Assembly: GCA_016584305.1 (NCBI GenBank)
Contig: JACEEZ010020928.1
Location: 15,001-79,000 of the forward strand
Length of the DNA stretch: 64,000 bases
Reading direction: 5' to 3'
DNA from: Chionoecetes opilio
Taxonomy: Eukaryota > Arthropoda > Malacostraca > Decapoda > Majidae
Shown one piece after another: positions 33,791-45,433 of the stretch. The notes beneath the pieces were generated by a model. The model did no database searches, was not told the origin of the DNA, and saw only the letters and a program-made list of their open reading frames with translations. The stretch's first letter is position 1. Each line of letters starts with the position of its first letter. Made by a program: the position numbers and the translations under genes.

Positions 33791-35979
33791 CGTCGTCTTG
33801 CGGTCCCCAAACCCCCCCACCCCGAAACCCCCCCCCCACCCCCCATGGGCCGGGTAGGGGAGTTGAGCGGGCCCCTGGCTGCCTGTCGCCCCCCCCCCTC
33901 CCCCTCCCACCCACTTTCCTGGGGGTCGGGGCAGGCGTGGGGCGATGCGATGGGGGTTTGGGGGGGCGTTTCGTTTTTGGTCTAGTCCCTTTCCCTTCAC
34001 TTTTTACCCTTCTTTTCCAGCGGATCAATTGTGGGCCCAGGGCTGCCGGTGTCTTTAGGTCCCGGGGCCACAACTTGCTCCTCGCACGGCCCCCGTGCCT
34101 TTGTGGGACCTCTTTCTCCCGCCGTTGCCCGGTATGCTGGATGGCGGCGGCTCACCCCCGGGGGGGGTGTCCCCCTGCTTTACCGGCGGGGCCCTATGCT
34201 AAACCCAAAGGAGGGTGGCGAAGGTTTTGGGGAAGTCTCCAACGCAGCCCTTCCGTCGTCTGGCGGACGGGTTTTGGGTTTCTGGGCTGGGCCCTCGCCA
34301 AGTCGTCCATCTCCCCCTCGTCTCGCACCTCCCGCCCCCTGCCTCTGCTTCCATGACTCGGCGCGATCGTGCTGACGGTGGAGAAAGATTGGGGGTCTCC
34401 TCAGTCCCTCCCCATGACCGGGGGGCCTCCCTTTTTTTTGAGGATTTCCCCGGGGGGTCGTGGCCCCCCGGTGGTCAGGGTCTCCGGGCCTTCCCCCCCC
34501 CCACCCCCTTTTTCCCGGGGGTTTCGGCTTAGATGTCTTAGTGAATTCCTTCATGGCAGAATGGAGTCCACTTAACTTCTGGGTCCCTTTTCTCCGACGC
34601 CGAGGCGTCGCGGTCCCCATCGCCTGCTTCCCCTCTCACCGGTGCCTCCTTTGAGTCTGTGGTATCGAGGATGACTACCGGTGTGCCCCACGGGGAAAAG
34701 GATGCTGCCTACCCGTGCCCAAGAACGCGGTTCGGGACTTCCGATCCCCGGTTCCCGTCCCCGGGGCCCCTTTCCCCCGCCTTTTTTTTCTGAGGGCCCT
34801 TTAGGTGCACTTCCCCTCGTCCCCCTGGGAGGATGCCTTGGGACTCCCTCCTTCTTCCCCGTCCCTTTTTTCCTGGGCACCGATTTTCCCCGTCATTGCT
34901 TGGAGTATTTACGGGCGGCTTGTTGCCTCGGCGTCTGGGGGACGGCTCGGGGGCCCAGTTCCAGACTTGGAGGTGCGTCGCTCCCCGGGGGGGCGGAGGA
35001 CAGGAGTCCTACCTTAACCCCCCGGATTCCCTTTTTCTCGCCCGGACGTCCCTGCAGCAGCCGCGGTTTTCGGGGCCGTTTGGATGCTCTGGCCTCCTAC
35101 TGGGGTGAGCCTAGTTTGGTCAAAGGGTGGCTTTCCCCTGTGTGGAGGGAAGCCCCGGATGCCAGTGGCTTTTTTTCGGGGGCCCAAAAAGGTTTCCCGG
35201 GGAAAGGGCCCGGGCCCGGACCCTGCCGAAGTGTGGAGAGCGGGTCCACCCGTGTGAACCGGGTCCTTCTCCGCCTGGGCCCCATCCCGGGTTTTCCCCG
35301 GCCTTGGTGGCTTCCCCCGTGTGATGGTGATTTTCCCCCGGGTGTCCCGGCTTCCCCCCAAGGACCTCCTGTGGCGGGCGCAAACCGGTGAAGGAGGAGC
35401 TTTTTTGCCGGGATTTTAGGAGCGGGGAACCGCCTCCCTGTTTACCTCTTCGTTTCCCCTTTTTCAGTCAGCGGGGACGGCCCCCTTCCTTTTCCCGCCC
35501 GTGGATCACACTTTCCCCCTCCCGCCCTCCCGGTCGGATGTCTGTCGGCTTTTTCGACCCCCCTGTGATGGGTTCGGGGCCTCCCTCCTCCCGACGGTCC
35601 GCCCCGCCATTGACGGGCCTCACTGCCCCCTTTGGGTCTTTCCCCCGGAGGCTTTCGGGACCGCCGGAGCGATCACAGAGATTCGCCGGATTTGTCCTTC
35701 GATTCGGGGGTCTTTTCGGAGCCCTCCTGAGCAGTGTTCGCCTCAATCCTCCCCCCCGTCACTCTGGTGTCTATCCGGCCCCCAAAACCCGTCTCGGGGC
35801 CGGGGGGGTTTGGGAGGGGGGCCAGCAGGGTTCGCGGGGCCTTTTTGTCGGGAGGGGCATCCGGAGTCCACCCCCGTGTGGATGGCCCCCCAGGATCCTC
35901 GTCGTCCCCGTCGGGGTGGGCCTTCCGGTTAGGGGCTTGGGTCTCGGGCCCTTTCGTCGGGGCCCGTACTGTCCACAAG

Positions 35980-36420
35980 CCTTCCTCAAAGGGGCGCCTC
36001 ATTTGAGCCTCCCTTCCAGGGCCTCCTGTACGGGTTTCGGGCAGACTGGCCGCAGAGACGGTTCGGCGAGGCCACGGGTGGTACGAAAACGGTCTTTCTG
36101 TCGGCCCTGGATTGCCCTACACACCCTTCGGCCGACCTCCTTCTTGGACAACGTACTCCACAGTGCTTCGCCTCCGACGTGTCGGACATGCACTCCTCCG
36201 GGATAGTGGAGAAGGCGCGGGGAAAAGTCTTTCTTTCCGCAGTTTCATCGTATCCCAAGAAGGACTCTTCGAGGGGCGGCTTATCTTGGACCTCAGCCGC
36301 CCTAAACGGATTTGTGCGCAACCAATGGTTCCGGTATGCGACCTGTGGACCAGGTCCGACTTCGGCCTGGAGGCAAGGGGGACTGTATTGGCGTCCCTCG
36401 ATCCAAGGACGCCTACTGGC
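35980..36420 (+). pseudogene. DIRS copy 2 reverse transcriptase, N-terminal part
   Basis: Corresponds to 8,497-8,960 on the left arm. Blocks YPKKDSSRG, LDLSRPKRICAQP and ASLDPRTPTGCC are in shifted frames and match PKKDSSKGRLILDLSRLNGF and MASLDLKDAYW of copy 1. It is cut at 36,420 by the gypsy LTR at the same base as on the left arm. Confidence 0.8.
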
Positions 36421-36739
36421 TGTTGTAGCTCAGGTTTCAGGGGAGGACCACACAGGGGACGTCCATGCGTATATTGAGGCGTGTACACAGCTATGCGGCT
36501 GGTGCTGAACTGCTCCTCTAGTTCATTCCCTAAGCTGTAAGTTCGTATAAGTCACGAAACAGTATTCGAACAATACTGAACCCCTAACTGGTTCATACAT
36601 TTCCTCCATAGTAGATACAAACAACATACTACACTGAACCCCCCCCCAAAAGAAACAAACAGAACAAAAGTTACTTCTACAACTTAAAGATATACATTGA
36701 TAAACTGCATTAAATATACTGCAAATCAATATTCCAGAT

Positions 36740-38190
36740 CTATCTGGCTTCCTTGACATCCTCGCATGAAAAACGCCTTAGTGGCGTCGTGACAGACGTC
36801 TCAGTGGGCGACTCCCTCTCTACCGGCTTGCTGAGGAGGCGAGGGATAGTTAGGTCCCTGTCTTTGATGATCCTTTGGACTCATTGTGCATCATTTCTGG
36901 TAAGCACTGCGTGGGTAGGATGAGGCAGCAGTGAACTACGTGGATGGTGCAATTGGGTCGTACCTGCCCTTGTGGCTTCACTAGACGGGAAACTCGGCGA
37001 ACTCTGAACCAGACTCTTGTTCTGTCGTGTCCTCCTGACGCGTCGGGGACCGCGCTCGGGCACCATTGCAGGCTCTGTAGGTCCCCTGGAAGATATAGTA
37101 ATGATTTTAGTGATCAATATGCCTCCTAAATTACTATACGTTTCCAGCGTTACACACATGCCGTCCTTGACAGCCGGACAAACTGTACCCGGAAACCACT
37201 TAGGCACCCCCCCTAAGCTCGACACGATGGATACGTGAAACTCCGTCTCCCATGGAATGATCTTGGTCGAGCATGTTGATAATATCGCACCTTTGAGCCA
37301 CTGATACTTATCACTCTGCCTCTCCTAAAACCCTCCCTTCCCCCTCAACCCAAAAATATTGTATGAGAGATTCCAGGTGTTGTCCTCACTTGGACGGTTG
37401 AATAGCAGCTCTGCGGGACTTACGCCTGTTGCACAGTATGAGGAGTACCGCGATAAGTTAAACAAAAATCTAGCAAAACCCTTAGTATCCAGGCTAACCA
37501 CCTAGTTGTTGCTTCAGTCCCAATTAAAAGTTTGCACTGCACGCGTCAACTAGTCCATTACTTTTAGGAGACCAAGAGGAGAAGTTATATGTCTGATACC
37601 ATTACGCTGACACAAAATGACTAAATTCCGGGCATGTGAAGCAGGCAGCATTGTCTGTTACAATGGTCTCAGGAAGTCCAAAATGGCAAAACTTTGTCTG
37701 CATTCTCAAACATAAGTCACATTTATGTGAAGGGGACGATGCTTAGAACATCAGCCACTTACTGGTCGCATCAGTGATGAGCAAGCCACACTCCTGACCT
37801 CAAAGGGGCAACAATAATCCAAATGCAGACGGACACAGGTTCTGAGGCAACCTCCAGGGATGCAGCTCTGAAGGGGAACCAAAGCTTGTGCTCCTGACAC
37901 ACTTGACACTGCTGGCTGTGTTTCTACTCCGATCAAACTCCAGGCCACCAAAAATAGGCTCTACGTGACTTTCATACGGGATGCCCCAAAATGCCCTTAT
38001 TGTAACTCAGTCAATATGGCATCCCGACCCTGAGGAGGTATTACTATTCTACTCCCCCAATGCGACAAACCCTCATGAATGCTTAAAATCCAACCTGCGT
38101 TTATAAGATCAACTTCAGAAGATGAGGAAGATGAACTTGCGGTGCCAACTTCATGAAACGAAGGAGAACAGCCGACACACCGGATCACGT
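36740..38190 (-). pseudogene. gypsy A integrase (inverted copy)
   Basis: Minus-strand frames give the HHCC-type CQ..QEHK equivalent (SSVSGAQALVPLQ is its shifted reading, near 37,870-37,900), the core LHLDYCCPFE block (about 37,800-37,830) and SRKPDRSG at the end (about 36,740). It is homologous block by block to 6,880-8,185 but with independent frameshifts. Confidence 0.7.
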
Positions 38191-38229
38191 ATCGTACACT
38201 CCCGAAAACTGGGCAAGCGACACAGGGAC

Positions 38230-40520
38230 CAGATCATAAACTCATCAGAGGAAGAGTCTCAGCAGGTGTAGGTACAGTCGGGGTCGTGTCACGAGGGGTA
38301 GACGACTTTAAAGCATAACAGTGGACATGTGCTTGCAGAAGAATATCAAGACGAAACTCTATAGGCGGTAATAGCAAAGCCCATCTAAAATACCCGAGGA
38401 CTTCGATGCCAATATAGGAAAACGGGTTCTCTTCCCGACATTCCAAGCAGCGCTTATGGTCCTCCGTTTCAAGTGAAAGGGTCCTCTCCGTATAAGTAGT
38501 AGTGAAACTCTTGACTCCCACAATGTACTAGGTGTGCTTCCCCTATCAGTCTGCGCGTACTTCTCTCCGTTTCATTAAGGACCTAGAGTAGAATGCCACT
38601 GGTCTTTCCACTCCTCAGGGTTAGTCTGGGGACAGCACCACAGCCACTCCATAAGGACTGGGCATCACAAGCAAGGTTAGCTTCCAAAGTTACATCAAAA
38701 TGGGTAGGCAGGGAAGGACTAGCTATTCAATTCCTTCGCCTGATGAAGCTACGTCTTGTTCCTTCCCCAAATCCACTGCTGTCCTTTCGATAGCAGCAGT
38801 ACAAAGTGTAAGACAGTTTGCAATATCCTTGAGGACTTTCCATAATAATTTAGCATCCCAAGCCACGCACCTTTAGAGGACTCACTCGTAGGAAAAGGGG
38901 AGGCCTGACCAATAGCTCTTGTTTTTCTGTGTAGGATCTATTCCACGGCCACTTATCACATGTCCTAGATAAGTTACCTCTTAATCTCAGTTGGCATTTT
39001 TAACCGATTCAGGCGTAGTCCGCTTGCCACATTTCGTCAGTACTTCCTCCAACAAGCGTCGTGCTCCTCCAGATCCTTTCACCGACGACCGGACATCATC
39101 AGAACACCGCCACATGAGGAGCTCAGAAGAAGATTAGACAATATTATGAAGAATAGCCATGCTGTGATGGATCTCAAAGCAAGTCTGTAAACATCTTCAA
39201 AATCCCTAGGGTGTTGACACACATACGTCTGTGAATCTTCCTTCAAGCTCTATTTGATTGTAGGCGTGACTCATGTCCAACTGCTAAATACTTGACAACC
39301 AGACAAGGAAGTAAAACAGTTTCGCCACCCTGGGTAATGGATACTGCTCCAGTGCTGAGGCCTGTCACTGTCAGCTTAAAATCACCACACAGTCGACATT
39401 ACCAGAAGTCCTTGGGTACGACAACAAGGGTGCCGCCTAATTACTGTAGCTAACAGGCTGAATTACTCCCTGAGACTCTAATCTTATAAGTTCCTTATTA
39501 ACATTTATCTTGCAAAAAGAAATAGGAAGGCCGAGCTTTAAAAAACGTGGCGTCGTAGCTGTTTTTGTCAATGAGGAGTGCTGGCCTTACCCACCCTTGT
39601 AACAACCTAACTCCTCCTTAACACGTTCCGCGTATACCTTTTCAGCATAAAGACAACGCACCTGTTCTTCACCAACAACTCTAGACCACGAAACTTTACG
39701 AGTCTCAATCAGTCCGGCCGATCAACCCTGGCATCGGCCTGGGAACTATTACAATAGGCACTCTTTTTGACCACCTCCTTCACCAGAACATCCACGTCTG
39801 CAACACCTAAAACGTTTATTTCTCACCAGGGTGTCTTGAAGCTGCGCTCTGAAGCCCTTATGGTCACAGCGGTCTACAAACCAATTTACGGTACACACCG
39901 TTTCCCCCATAACTGAAGCAGATGCTCCGGTGGTCAAGCTCCTCTGCGTCCATTGTCCATCAAGCTGCCACTTCTAACATGACCAGGTGGCTCATAGGGC
40001 TCCCCGCGGACGAGATGAATCCATATGATACAGTTTATATCCAATCGTTGTCGTCAGCTGGCTCGGATGGGGCCACGGTGAGGTGTATAAATCATCCAAC
40101 TCCGGTTGAAGCAGCTTCATGCCCACGATGAAAAAGAGCCAGGCTTTGTGTGCAGCCCTGTGTGCCCCACCTTTCTACACTCAAAGCAAATCTGTTCTAA
40201 AAGGGGCACTTACGGCCGTTCATGCATCGTAATAAACAACGGAAGCACCTGATGAACCCTTCTGCGAAAACGAACTTCATCACCTGAATGTCTTTGCAGC
40301 ACTTCGTGATACAGGGTCGGATGGTTCTCCATTTCGACACACGTCAGACTGAAGCTCCGGGTTCGGCTGGAGAGAGTGCTTCAGTTCTCGAGCATTGGTC
40401 TCAGCTGTTTCATGGCCACTGCAATTTCAAACTGCCTTATCCGTGACAATCAGCCTCAGCCACTAATTGCTTTGAATTGCCCCACTATCAAGCCCCACAC
40501 ACCAGACGATCTTTATCAGT
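38230..40520 (-). pseudogene. gypsy A RNase H, reverse transcriptase, protease and gag (inverted copy)
   Basis: Landmarks on the minus strand are the RNase H end (VHCYALKSSTP near 38,310-38,330, a damaged VHCDALSRLP), the TETEDHKRCLECR region (38,430-38,460), the protease frame TGASASVMGETVCTVNWF (39,880-39,937) and the gag zinc knuckle/MHR region (40,150-40,500). Because its errors are independent of the left arm, comparing both copies would tell sequencing noise from true mutations. Confidence 0.7.
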
Positions 40521-40524
40521 TCTT

Positions 40525-41010
40525 GCAAGTATTCTGGATTTTTGGGCAGGTTTCAACAGATCTGCCAACCCCAAACATAACAGACCATTAGATGTCATGC
40601 TAAAACCATTGTGAATTTTGTGACTAGAGTGAAATAAATTATATTTAGTTTAATTTTTTGAAAATTTGTCTGAAAAATTCATCACATGAAATATTTCCAT
40701 AAATGTTTCTATGCATTTTGATGTTTCAGTCAGCATCAAATTTACTTGCTTTAACCTCTTATGCCCATTTATTGGTGAAAAAATAGGCGAAAACAAACAT
40801 TCAAAAATGCTCCAAAAAACGGCGTTTCAGAAAACGTGTATAGAAATAAATTCATGCTTCATGAGGCAACGGTTTCCTGACATTTTGGGTTATAATGGTT
40901 GTAATTTCGACTTTTCCAGGTCAAAAAAGCATTGGAAAACCGTGCAGGGGGGTATAAAAATAAGAAAAAATTGTTTTCTGAACAGGTCTACCAGTGCCGG
41001 AGCTGACTCG
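40525..41010. other. AT-rich insertion or flank at the palindrome edge, unidentified
   Basis: About 490 bp, distinctly AT-rich (for example tttagtttaattttttgaaaatttg), with one 106-codon frame at 40,711-41,031 that I cannot assign. It matches neither the expected gypsy 5' LTR nor DIRS. It separates the right palindrome arm from DIRS copy 3. Confidence 0.6.
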
Positions 41011-41534
41011 ACAGCAGATTCTCCGGATTAGTCCCTTCGATTCGGAGGTCTTGTCGGAGCCCTCCTTGCAGCAGTGTCTCGCTTCAACCCCCCCCACCGG
41101 TCACTCTGGGGTTCTACTCCGGCCCCCAGACCGTCTCGGCCGTGGGGTTCCGGGAGGGGTCCAGCAGTGTTCGTCGGGGCTCTTCTCTTTCGGGAGGGGC
41201 AGTCCGGAGTGCTCACCCCCGTGGGGATGGCCCCCAGGATCCTCGCGTCCCAGTCGGGGTGGCCTTCCGGGTTCAGGGGCTCTGGGTCTCGGGCCTTTCG
41301 CTGGGGGCCCGCTACTGTCCAAAAGGGCCTTCCTCCAAGGGTCGCTCTCGTTTTCTGAGCCTCCCTTCCAGGGCCCTTTCCGGGTCCGGGTTTCGGGCAG
41401 CCTGGCCGCAGAGAGGTTGGGGCCCCCAGGGTGGTTCGAAACGGTCTTTCTTGGCCCTGGATTGCCCTACCCCCCCTTTTCGGCGACTCCTTCTTGGACG
41501 CCGGTCCCACATGCTCGCCGCCCACGTGTCGGAC

Positions 41535-42260
41535 ATGCACTCCTCCGGGGTAGTGGAGAAGGCGCGGGGAAAGGTCTTCCTTTCCCGCATTTTCATCGTA
41601 CCAAGAAGGACTCTTCGAAGGGGCGGCTTATCTTGGACCTCAGCCGCCTAAACGGATTTGTGCGCAACCCCCGGGTTTCCGTATGCTGACCTTGGCCCAG
41701 GCCCGCCTTCGGCTGAGGCAAGGGGACTGGATGGCGTCCCTCGATCTCAAGGACGCCTACTGGCATGTCCCATTCATCCTCGGTTCCGGCGTTTCCCTGG
41801 CCTTCCAGGTGGGATCGGACCACGTGGAAAGTTCACCAGACTGCCCTTCGGCCTCTCCATCGCTCCGAGGGTTTTTACGCGGCTCACCAAGGTGGTGGCT
41901 CAGCGGATGGTGTCTGCAGGGGTCAATTGCCTCTTGTATTTGGACGTTTGGCTGGTGTCCGCCCCGTCTCAGGAGGAAGCGGTTCGCATGCTGGACCGAG
42001 CTTTGGCGGTGGCGGGGGAGATGGGGTTCCTACTCAACAAGGGAAGTCCGTCCTTACCCCTCTCCCCCCCATTATTGGCTGGGCATGCAATGGGACTCCC
42101 GTTCAGCTGCGGTCCGCATCTCGGGGGAAAATGCGGCCAAGCTTCATCAACGCCTCTTCCGGCCTCGGTGTCCCGTTTTTGTCAAGGAGGCTTTGGGTCC
42201 CTTCTCGGCTCGCTCACTTAAACAACAGTCACTCCCCTGGGCCGTCTTCGTCTCCGTCGC
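41535..42260 (+). pseudogene. DIRS copy 3 reverse transcriptase
   Basis: Blocks in order: KKDSSKGRLILDLSRLNGFV (frame 40,994-41,689), MASLDLKDAYWHV with the first catalytic Asp (41,730-41,770), FTRLPFGLSIAPRVFTRLTK (frame 41,658-42,221, about 41,830-41,890) and CLLYLDVWLVSAPSQEEA (41,930-41,985). The last is the YLDDWL box with the second Asp changed to Val by one base (gat to gtt). Copy 1 keeps DD at this site, so the enzyme encoded here would be dead if the base is real. Confidence 0.85.
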
Positions 42261-42289
42261 CTTGTCCGGGTGGTGAACACAGCCGTTCC

Positions 42290-42800
42290 GGTGCGGCCCC
42301 GCGACTTGCTCCGGCCCGTCCCTCCCCTGGCCCTCAACTACTGGACGAGTGGTTGGTGGAGGGGGGTTTTCTTCCCGTGGAGGGGGTGGCTGCCTCCGCC
42401 CCCTAGGGGTCTTCGTGATGCGGATGCGTCGGACGTCGGGGGGGCTACCCAATCCTCCGACGGCCGGCAGGGTTTCGGCGGGTGGTCCGGGGTGGAGCGC
42501 AGACTCCACATCAACGTCAAGGAGCTGCTGGTCCCTCTTCTCTTTCCTCCGATCGAACCCGATCCCAGATGGGACGGCTCTCTGCTTCGAGATGGACAAC
42601 ATGGTCGCGGTCCACTGTCTCGCCCGCCAAGGACTTCCAGATCCGCCCTTTCTGTTGTCCCTTTCGGGGGCAGATCTTTCGGCCTGGCGGCCCGTTTCCA
42701 CCTTCATTCTGTCTCCCAAAGGTTCCTGCCGGAGTGGAGAATGTGTGGGCCGACGCACTGTCTCGCTTCCGGGGCTCGTCGGTAGAGTGGCAGCTTCACC
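42290..42800 (+). pseudogene. DIRS copy 3 RNase H
   Basis: Frames carry DADASDVGG (first Asp region, 42,415-42,445), RRLHINVKELLVPLL (Glu region, 42,500-42,545) and FEMDNMVAVHCLARQG (second Asp, 42,585-42,635). VWADALSRF (about 42,742-42,770) follows, the usual end of DIRS RNase H. The order and spacing fit DIRS pol. Two to three frameshifts separate the blocks. I see no adenine methyltransferase motif, which some DIRS elements carry. Confidence 0.8.
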
Positions 42801-43129
42801 CGGAGGGGTTTTGCGGCTCTCTGTCGGCGGTGGGGCACTCCGGAGGTGGACCTCTTTGCGTTTCCCCCCGCTCTGCCCAACTACAGGCCTTTTTGACGAG
42901 GGGGGACCGGACAGCTGCGGGAGGCCCGGACGCCCTCACGGGAAAACTGGAAAGGTGGCGCCATGTTTACCTGTTTCCGCCTCCCTGCACCAGTGTCCTC
43001 CTGAAGGTATGCAACAAACTGCGTTCCTACAGGGGCAAGGTGACCATGTGGCTCCTCTCTGGCCGGCGCAACCGTGGTTCTCCGAACTGAAGGCCTGGTG
43101 TCCCCCCCCCGGTTCCTCTAGGGGCCCTC

Positions 43130-44230
43130 ACTTTGCTGGAGGAGCTCCCGGCCAGGCTTCTTTCACCTTGAAGCTACACGCCTGGAGTTTCTCCGTACCT
43201 CTCTCCGTCGGACGGTCTCGGACGCGGTAGCGGAGGACCCTGTTGGCGCTCTTCGCCCGTCCTCTACGAGCAGTATCAGTCTCACTGGAAGGCCCTTTCA
43301 GTCGTTCCTCAAACTCAAAGGGGCCCCGCGACGTCTCTGAATCGGTCGTCCTGGATTTTCTTTCCTTCCTGCCCACGACGTGGGAGGTCTCCGCTACTCT
43401 CTCCACTCACCTTGCGGCCCTGGCTGACCCCCTCAAATACGGTTGGGGTTTTGGGCCTGGACCGGCGTTCTGTGACCCTGTTGAAGAGGGGGTTTTTTCC
43501 ACCAAAACCCCCCTCCCCGTCGTCCTGGTCCCTTCTGGTCCCTGGAGAAGGTTCTCCGGTTCCTGCAGGGCGACCAGTTTGGGTCGGGACGCTGCCGGAC
43601 CTCGCCTCCTTCAGAAGGCCTTGTTCCTGGTGGCCCTGGCTACGGGGTTTCGGGCTTTTCAGCTGAGGGCGCTGACCCGTTTCCCCCAGTGGACGACCTT
43701 CTCGCGGGGACGGCTCCGCTGTCCTCCCTCTCCCTCTCGCCAAGGTGGGTGGGTAAGAACGAGCGGCAGGACCACCGTCTCCAACCGGTCGTCGTTCCGG
43801 TTGGTCTGCTGGGGACGCCGCACACCCCTTGTGCCCGGTTTCGTGCGCTCCGGTGTTACCTGGATGCTTCCGAGCCCTGGGCGTGCGACCTGCAGTTCCT
43901 GTTCCGCGATCCTGTCACTGGTCGTCCCTCACCACCAGGGGGATTGCCGGCCGGCTCCGGGGCGTCATCGAGTCGGCGGATCCGGGTCACGCCCCTCGCG
44001 CCCATGAGTCCGGGGTGTTGCTGCGTCTCTGGCCTTCCTCCGCACCCATTCCTTGGAGAGGGTACGGGAAGGGGGGCAGTGGAGTACGGCCTCGTGCTTC
44101 GTGGCTCGTTACCTGTCCCACTCCGTCGTGGGCTTCCCCTGTGTTGCCCTGGGACTCCCCCCGTCCGGAGGGGCTGGGGTGGTGGACGCCGGGCCTCCCA
44201 TGACGTCTCCCGCTTGATTCGGGTGAGTAT
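43130..44230 (+). pseudogene. DIRS copy 3 tyrosine recombinase
   Basis: It would integrate the circular element DNA. The frame at 43,243-44,007 carries ALFLVALATGFRAFQLRAL with the first catalytic Arg (about 43,617-43,675). The frame 43,829-44,203 contains TTRGIAGRLRGVIESADPGH and HAPRAHESGV, where the HxxR box is altered compared with HDVRG in copy 1. It is followed by ASWLVTCPTPSWASPVL in a shifted frame that hides the Tyr block (cgttacctgtcccactccg, about 44,107-44,126). Residues are complete only when frames are combined. Confidence 0.8.
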
Positions 44231-44331
44231 AATAGTTGGTATCGTTTTGTTCTTGTGCAGTTTTCTCTTTTGCCTCCCCGCGGGGGGTCGAGGGCTTCTT
44301 GCCCGTCTCCAAGTGGCAGGTAGCTTAGTGC

Positions 44332-44408
44332 ACTAGCTCTAAGGGGACCAAAATGACGGCTTGAAGTATGAAAAGCCTGTTTTTGGGTCCCTGACAGAGC
44401 TAGTGCAC
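44332..44408. repeat. DIRS copy 3 internal complementary region
   Basis: Contains gcttagtgcactagctctaa joined to aatgacggcttgaagtatg and gggtccctgacagagctagtg, the complements of the two element ends. Same arrangement as 994-1,084. Confidence 0.85.
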
Positions 44409-44499
44409 GGCCTTCGGCCTCCCACCCTTCTTCCCCGCCAGTTTCAGCCCCTCTCACCGGGATGATTTGGGGATGGTTTAGATGGCTCCGAGCCGCTGG

Positions 44500-44716
44500 C
44501 GGAACAGCCGGCCTCGTTCAGATGGGCACGCGTTGCAGGGAGTATGTTCTTTTTCAGTTTATCTATGTGTAGCCTGGTATGTGTAACCAGAGTTGGTATT
44601 GAGTTGCTGTATACCCAGGTTTGCCCTGGGTGGCACGACTTTCCTATCCTATTAGCTTAGGCAACTAGCTATGTCAGGGACCCAAAAACAGGCTTTTCAT
44701 ACTTCAAAGCCGTCAA
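44500..44716. repeat. DIRS copy 3 right terminal repeat
   Basis: Ends ttcatacttcaaagccgtca at about 44,716, identical in layout to the reverse complement of 680-930. It includes the cccaggtttgccctggg palindrome. The flank attttaccc begins directly after. Confidence 0.8.
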
Positions 44717-45354
44717 TTTTACCCTCCGAAAATTGCTGAGCTCGGACTGACCAATCCTTGGGTTAAATGCGGAATCTCGCACACCAAATAACACTCCATT
44801 CCCTTGCCCACGGGTTTGACTTTTCAACATTTGAAGTGAAAAGCATCGGGAACCAACGGGACCACGTGTAAAGCTCCCGCAAAACATTTCCATAATCGCA
44901 CCACGATTACGAAGAATTTTAATTATTGGCGCTATCGTGGAAATTGACCTCAAGACGTGCAGACCACGATAGCCTCACAACAGTGTCACCGCTGCCTGTA
45001 AAGATAGCCAGTTGCAAGAATGTTCTCGTCGTGTGCGTATGGATCCCGGCATCGAAATCCCCGAATGCACAGGTTCAAGAACGCTTCATTTCACCCCCAC
45101 CCAGTGCCCCATCGTGAAAAGATTCTTCGGGCGGTAACACCATAACGATGAGATGATCAATGTAGCGACCATATATTATAAATACTTCCAGTGTACATCT
45201 ATTAATCAACATATTCAATATGGACACGTTTCTGAGTAAAGAATCAAACGCGGTTGCTGAGCCAAAAAGGCAGCTAATTCATAATTTTCAGTGCGTGAAT
45301 CAAGACAATCGGATCAATGCATACACATACATACATACATATATATACATATAT

Positions 45355-45433
<79 letters not shown>

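Larger units (their letters stand above)
32816..36420 (+). mobile_element. DIRS element (copy 2), 5' part, right arm
   Basis: The terminal repeat at 32,816-33,030 is the mirror of 9,752-9,966. About 3 kb of GC-rich, homopolymer-inflated sequence follows, then the reverse transcriptase start. It is cut at 36,420 by the inverted gypsy LTR. It includes the 1.95 kb that the left arm lacks at the N (about 33,775-35,740). Frames of more than 200 codons occur at 33,514-34,356 and 34,681-35,391, but they are Pro/Gly/Arg-rich, differ in every frame, and show no gag motif I recognise. Confidence 0.8.
4410..40520. repeat. Giant imperfect inverted repeat (palindrome) centred near 21.13 kb
   Basis: Landmarks occur twice, in reverse order and on opposite strands. 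They are gypsy A (4,410-8,496 against 36,421-40,520), DIRS 5' half, pogo tail, LARD element, Helitron, SINEs, hAT MITE and the 0.5-kb repeats. By eye, identity is roughly 80-90 percent with many single-base indels. Arms are about 16.5 kb (left) and 19.2 kb (right), and most of the difference is the 1.95 kb missing at the N plus TA-tract length. The central 20,930-21,350 is not clearly self-complementary. Confidence 0.9.
36421..40590 (-). mobile_element. Ty3/gypsy element A, inverted copy lacking its 5' LTR
   Basis: The 3' LTR lies at 36,421-36,599. Then, in minus-strand reverse order, come integrase (about 36,740-38,190), RNase H (38,230-38,830), reverse transcriptase (38,830-39,640), protease (39,700-39,990) and gag (40,090-40,590). 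The similarity to 4,410-8,496 stops near 40,520, inside gag. No 5' LTR and no DIRS continuation follow. Instead unrelated AT-rich DNA starts. Confidence 0.85.
41012..44716 (+). mobile_element. DIRS element (copy 3), 5'-truncated, uninterrupted
   Basis: Best-preserved DIRS copy in the window. It starts inside the region upstream of the reverse transcriptase (equivalent to about 35,680 of copy 2) and runs through reverse transcriptase, RNase H, tyrosine recombinase, internal complementary region (44,332-44,408) and right terminal repeat (about 44,500-44,716). No gypsy LTR interrupts it at the site used in copies 1 and 2, so it is a different insertion or an empty-site allele. The 5' terminal repeat is missing. 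Frames change several times but homopolymer damage is mild. Confidence 0.85.
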
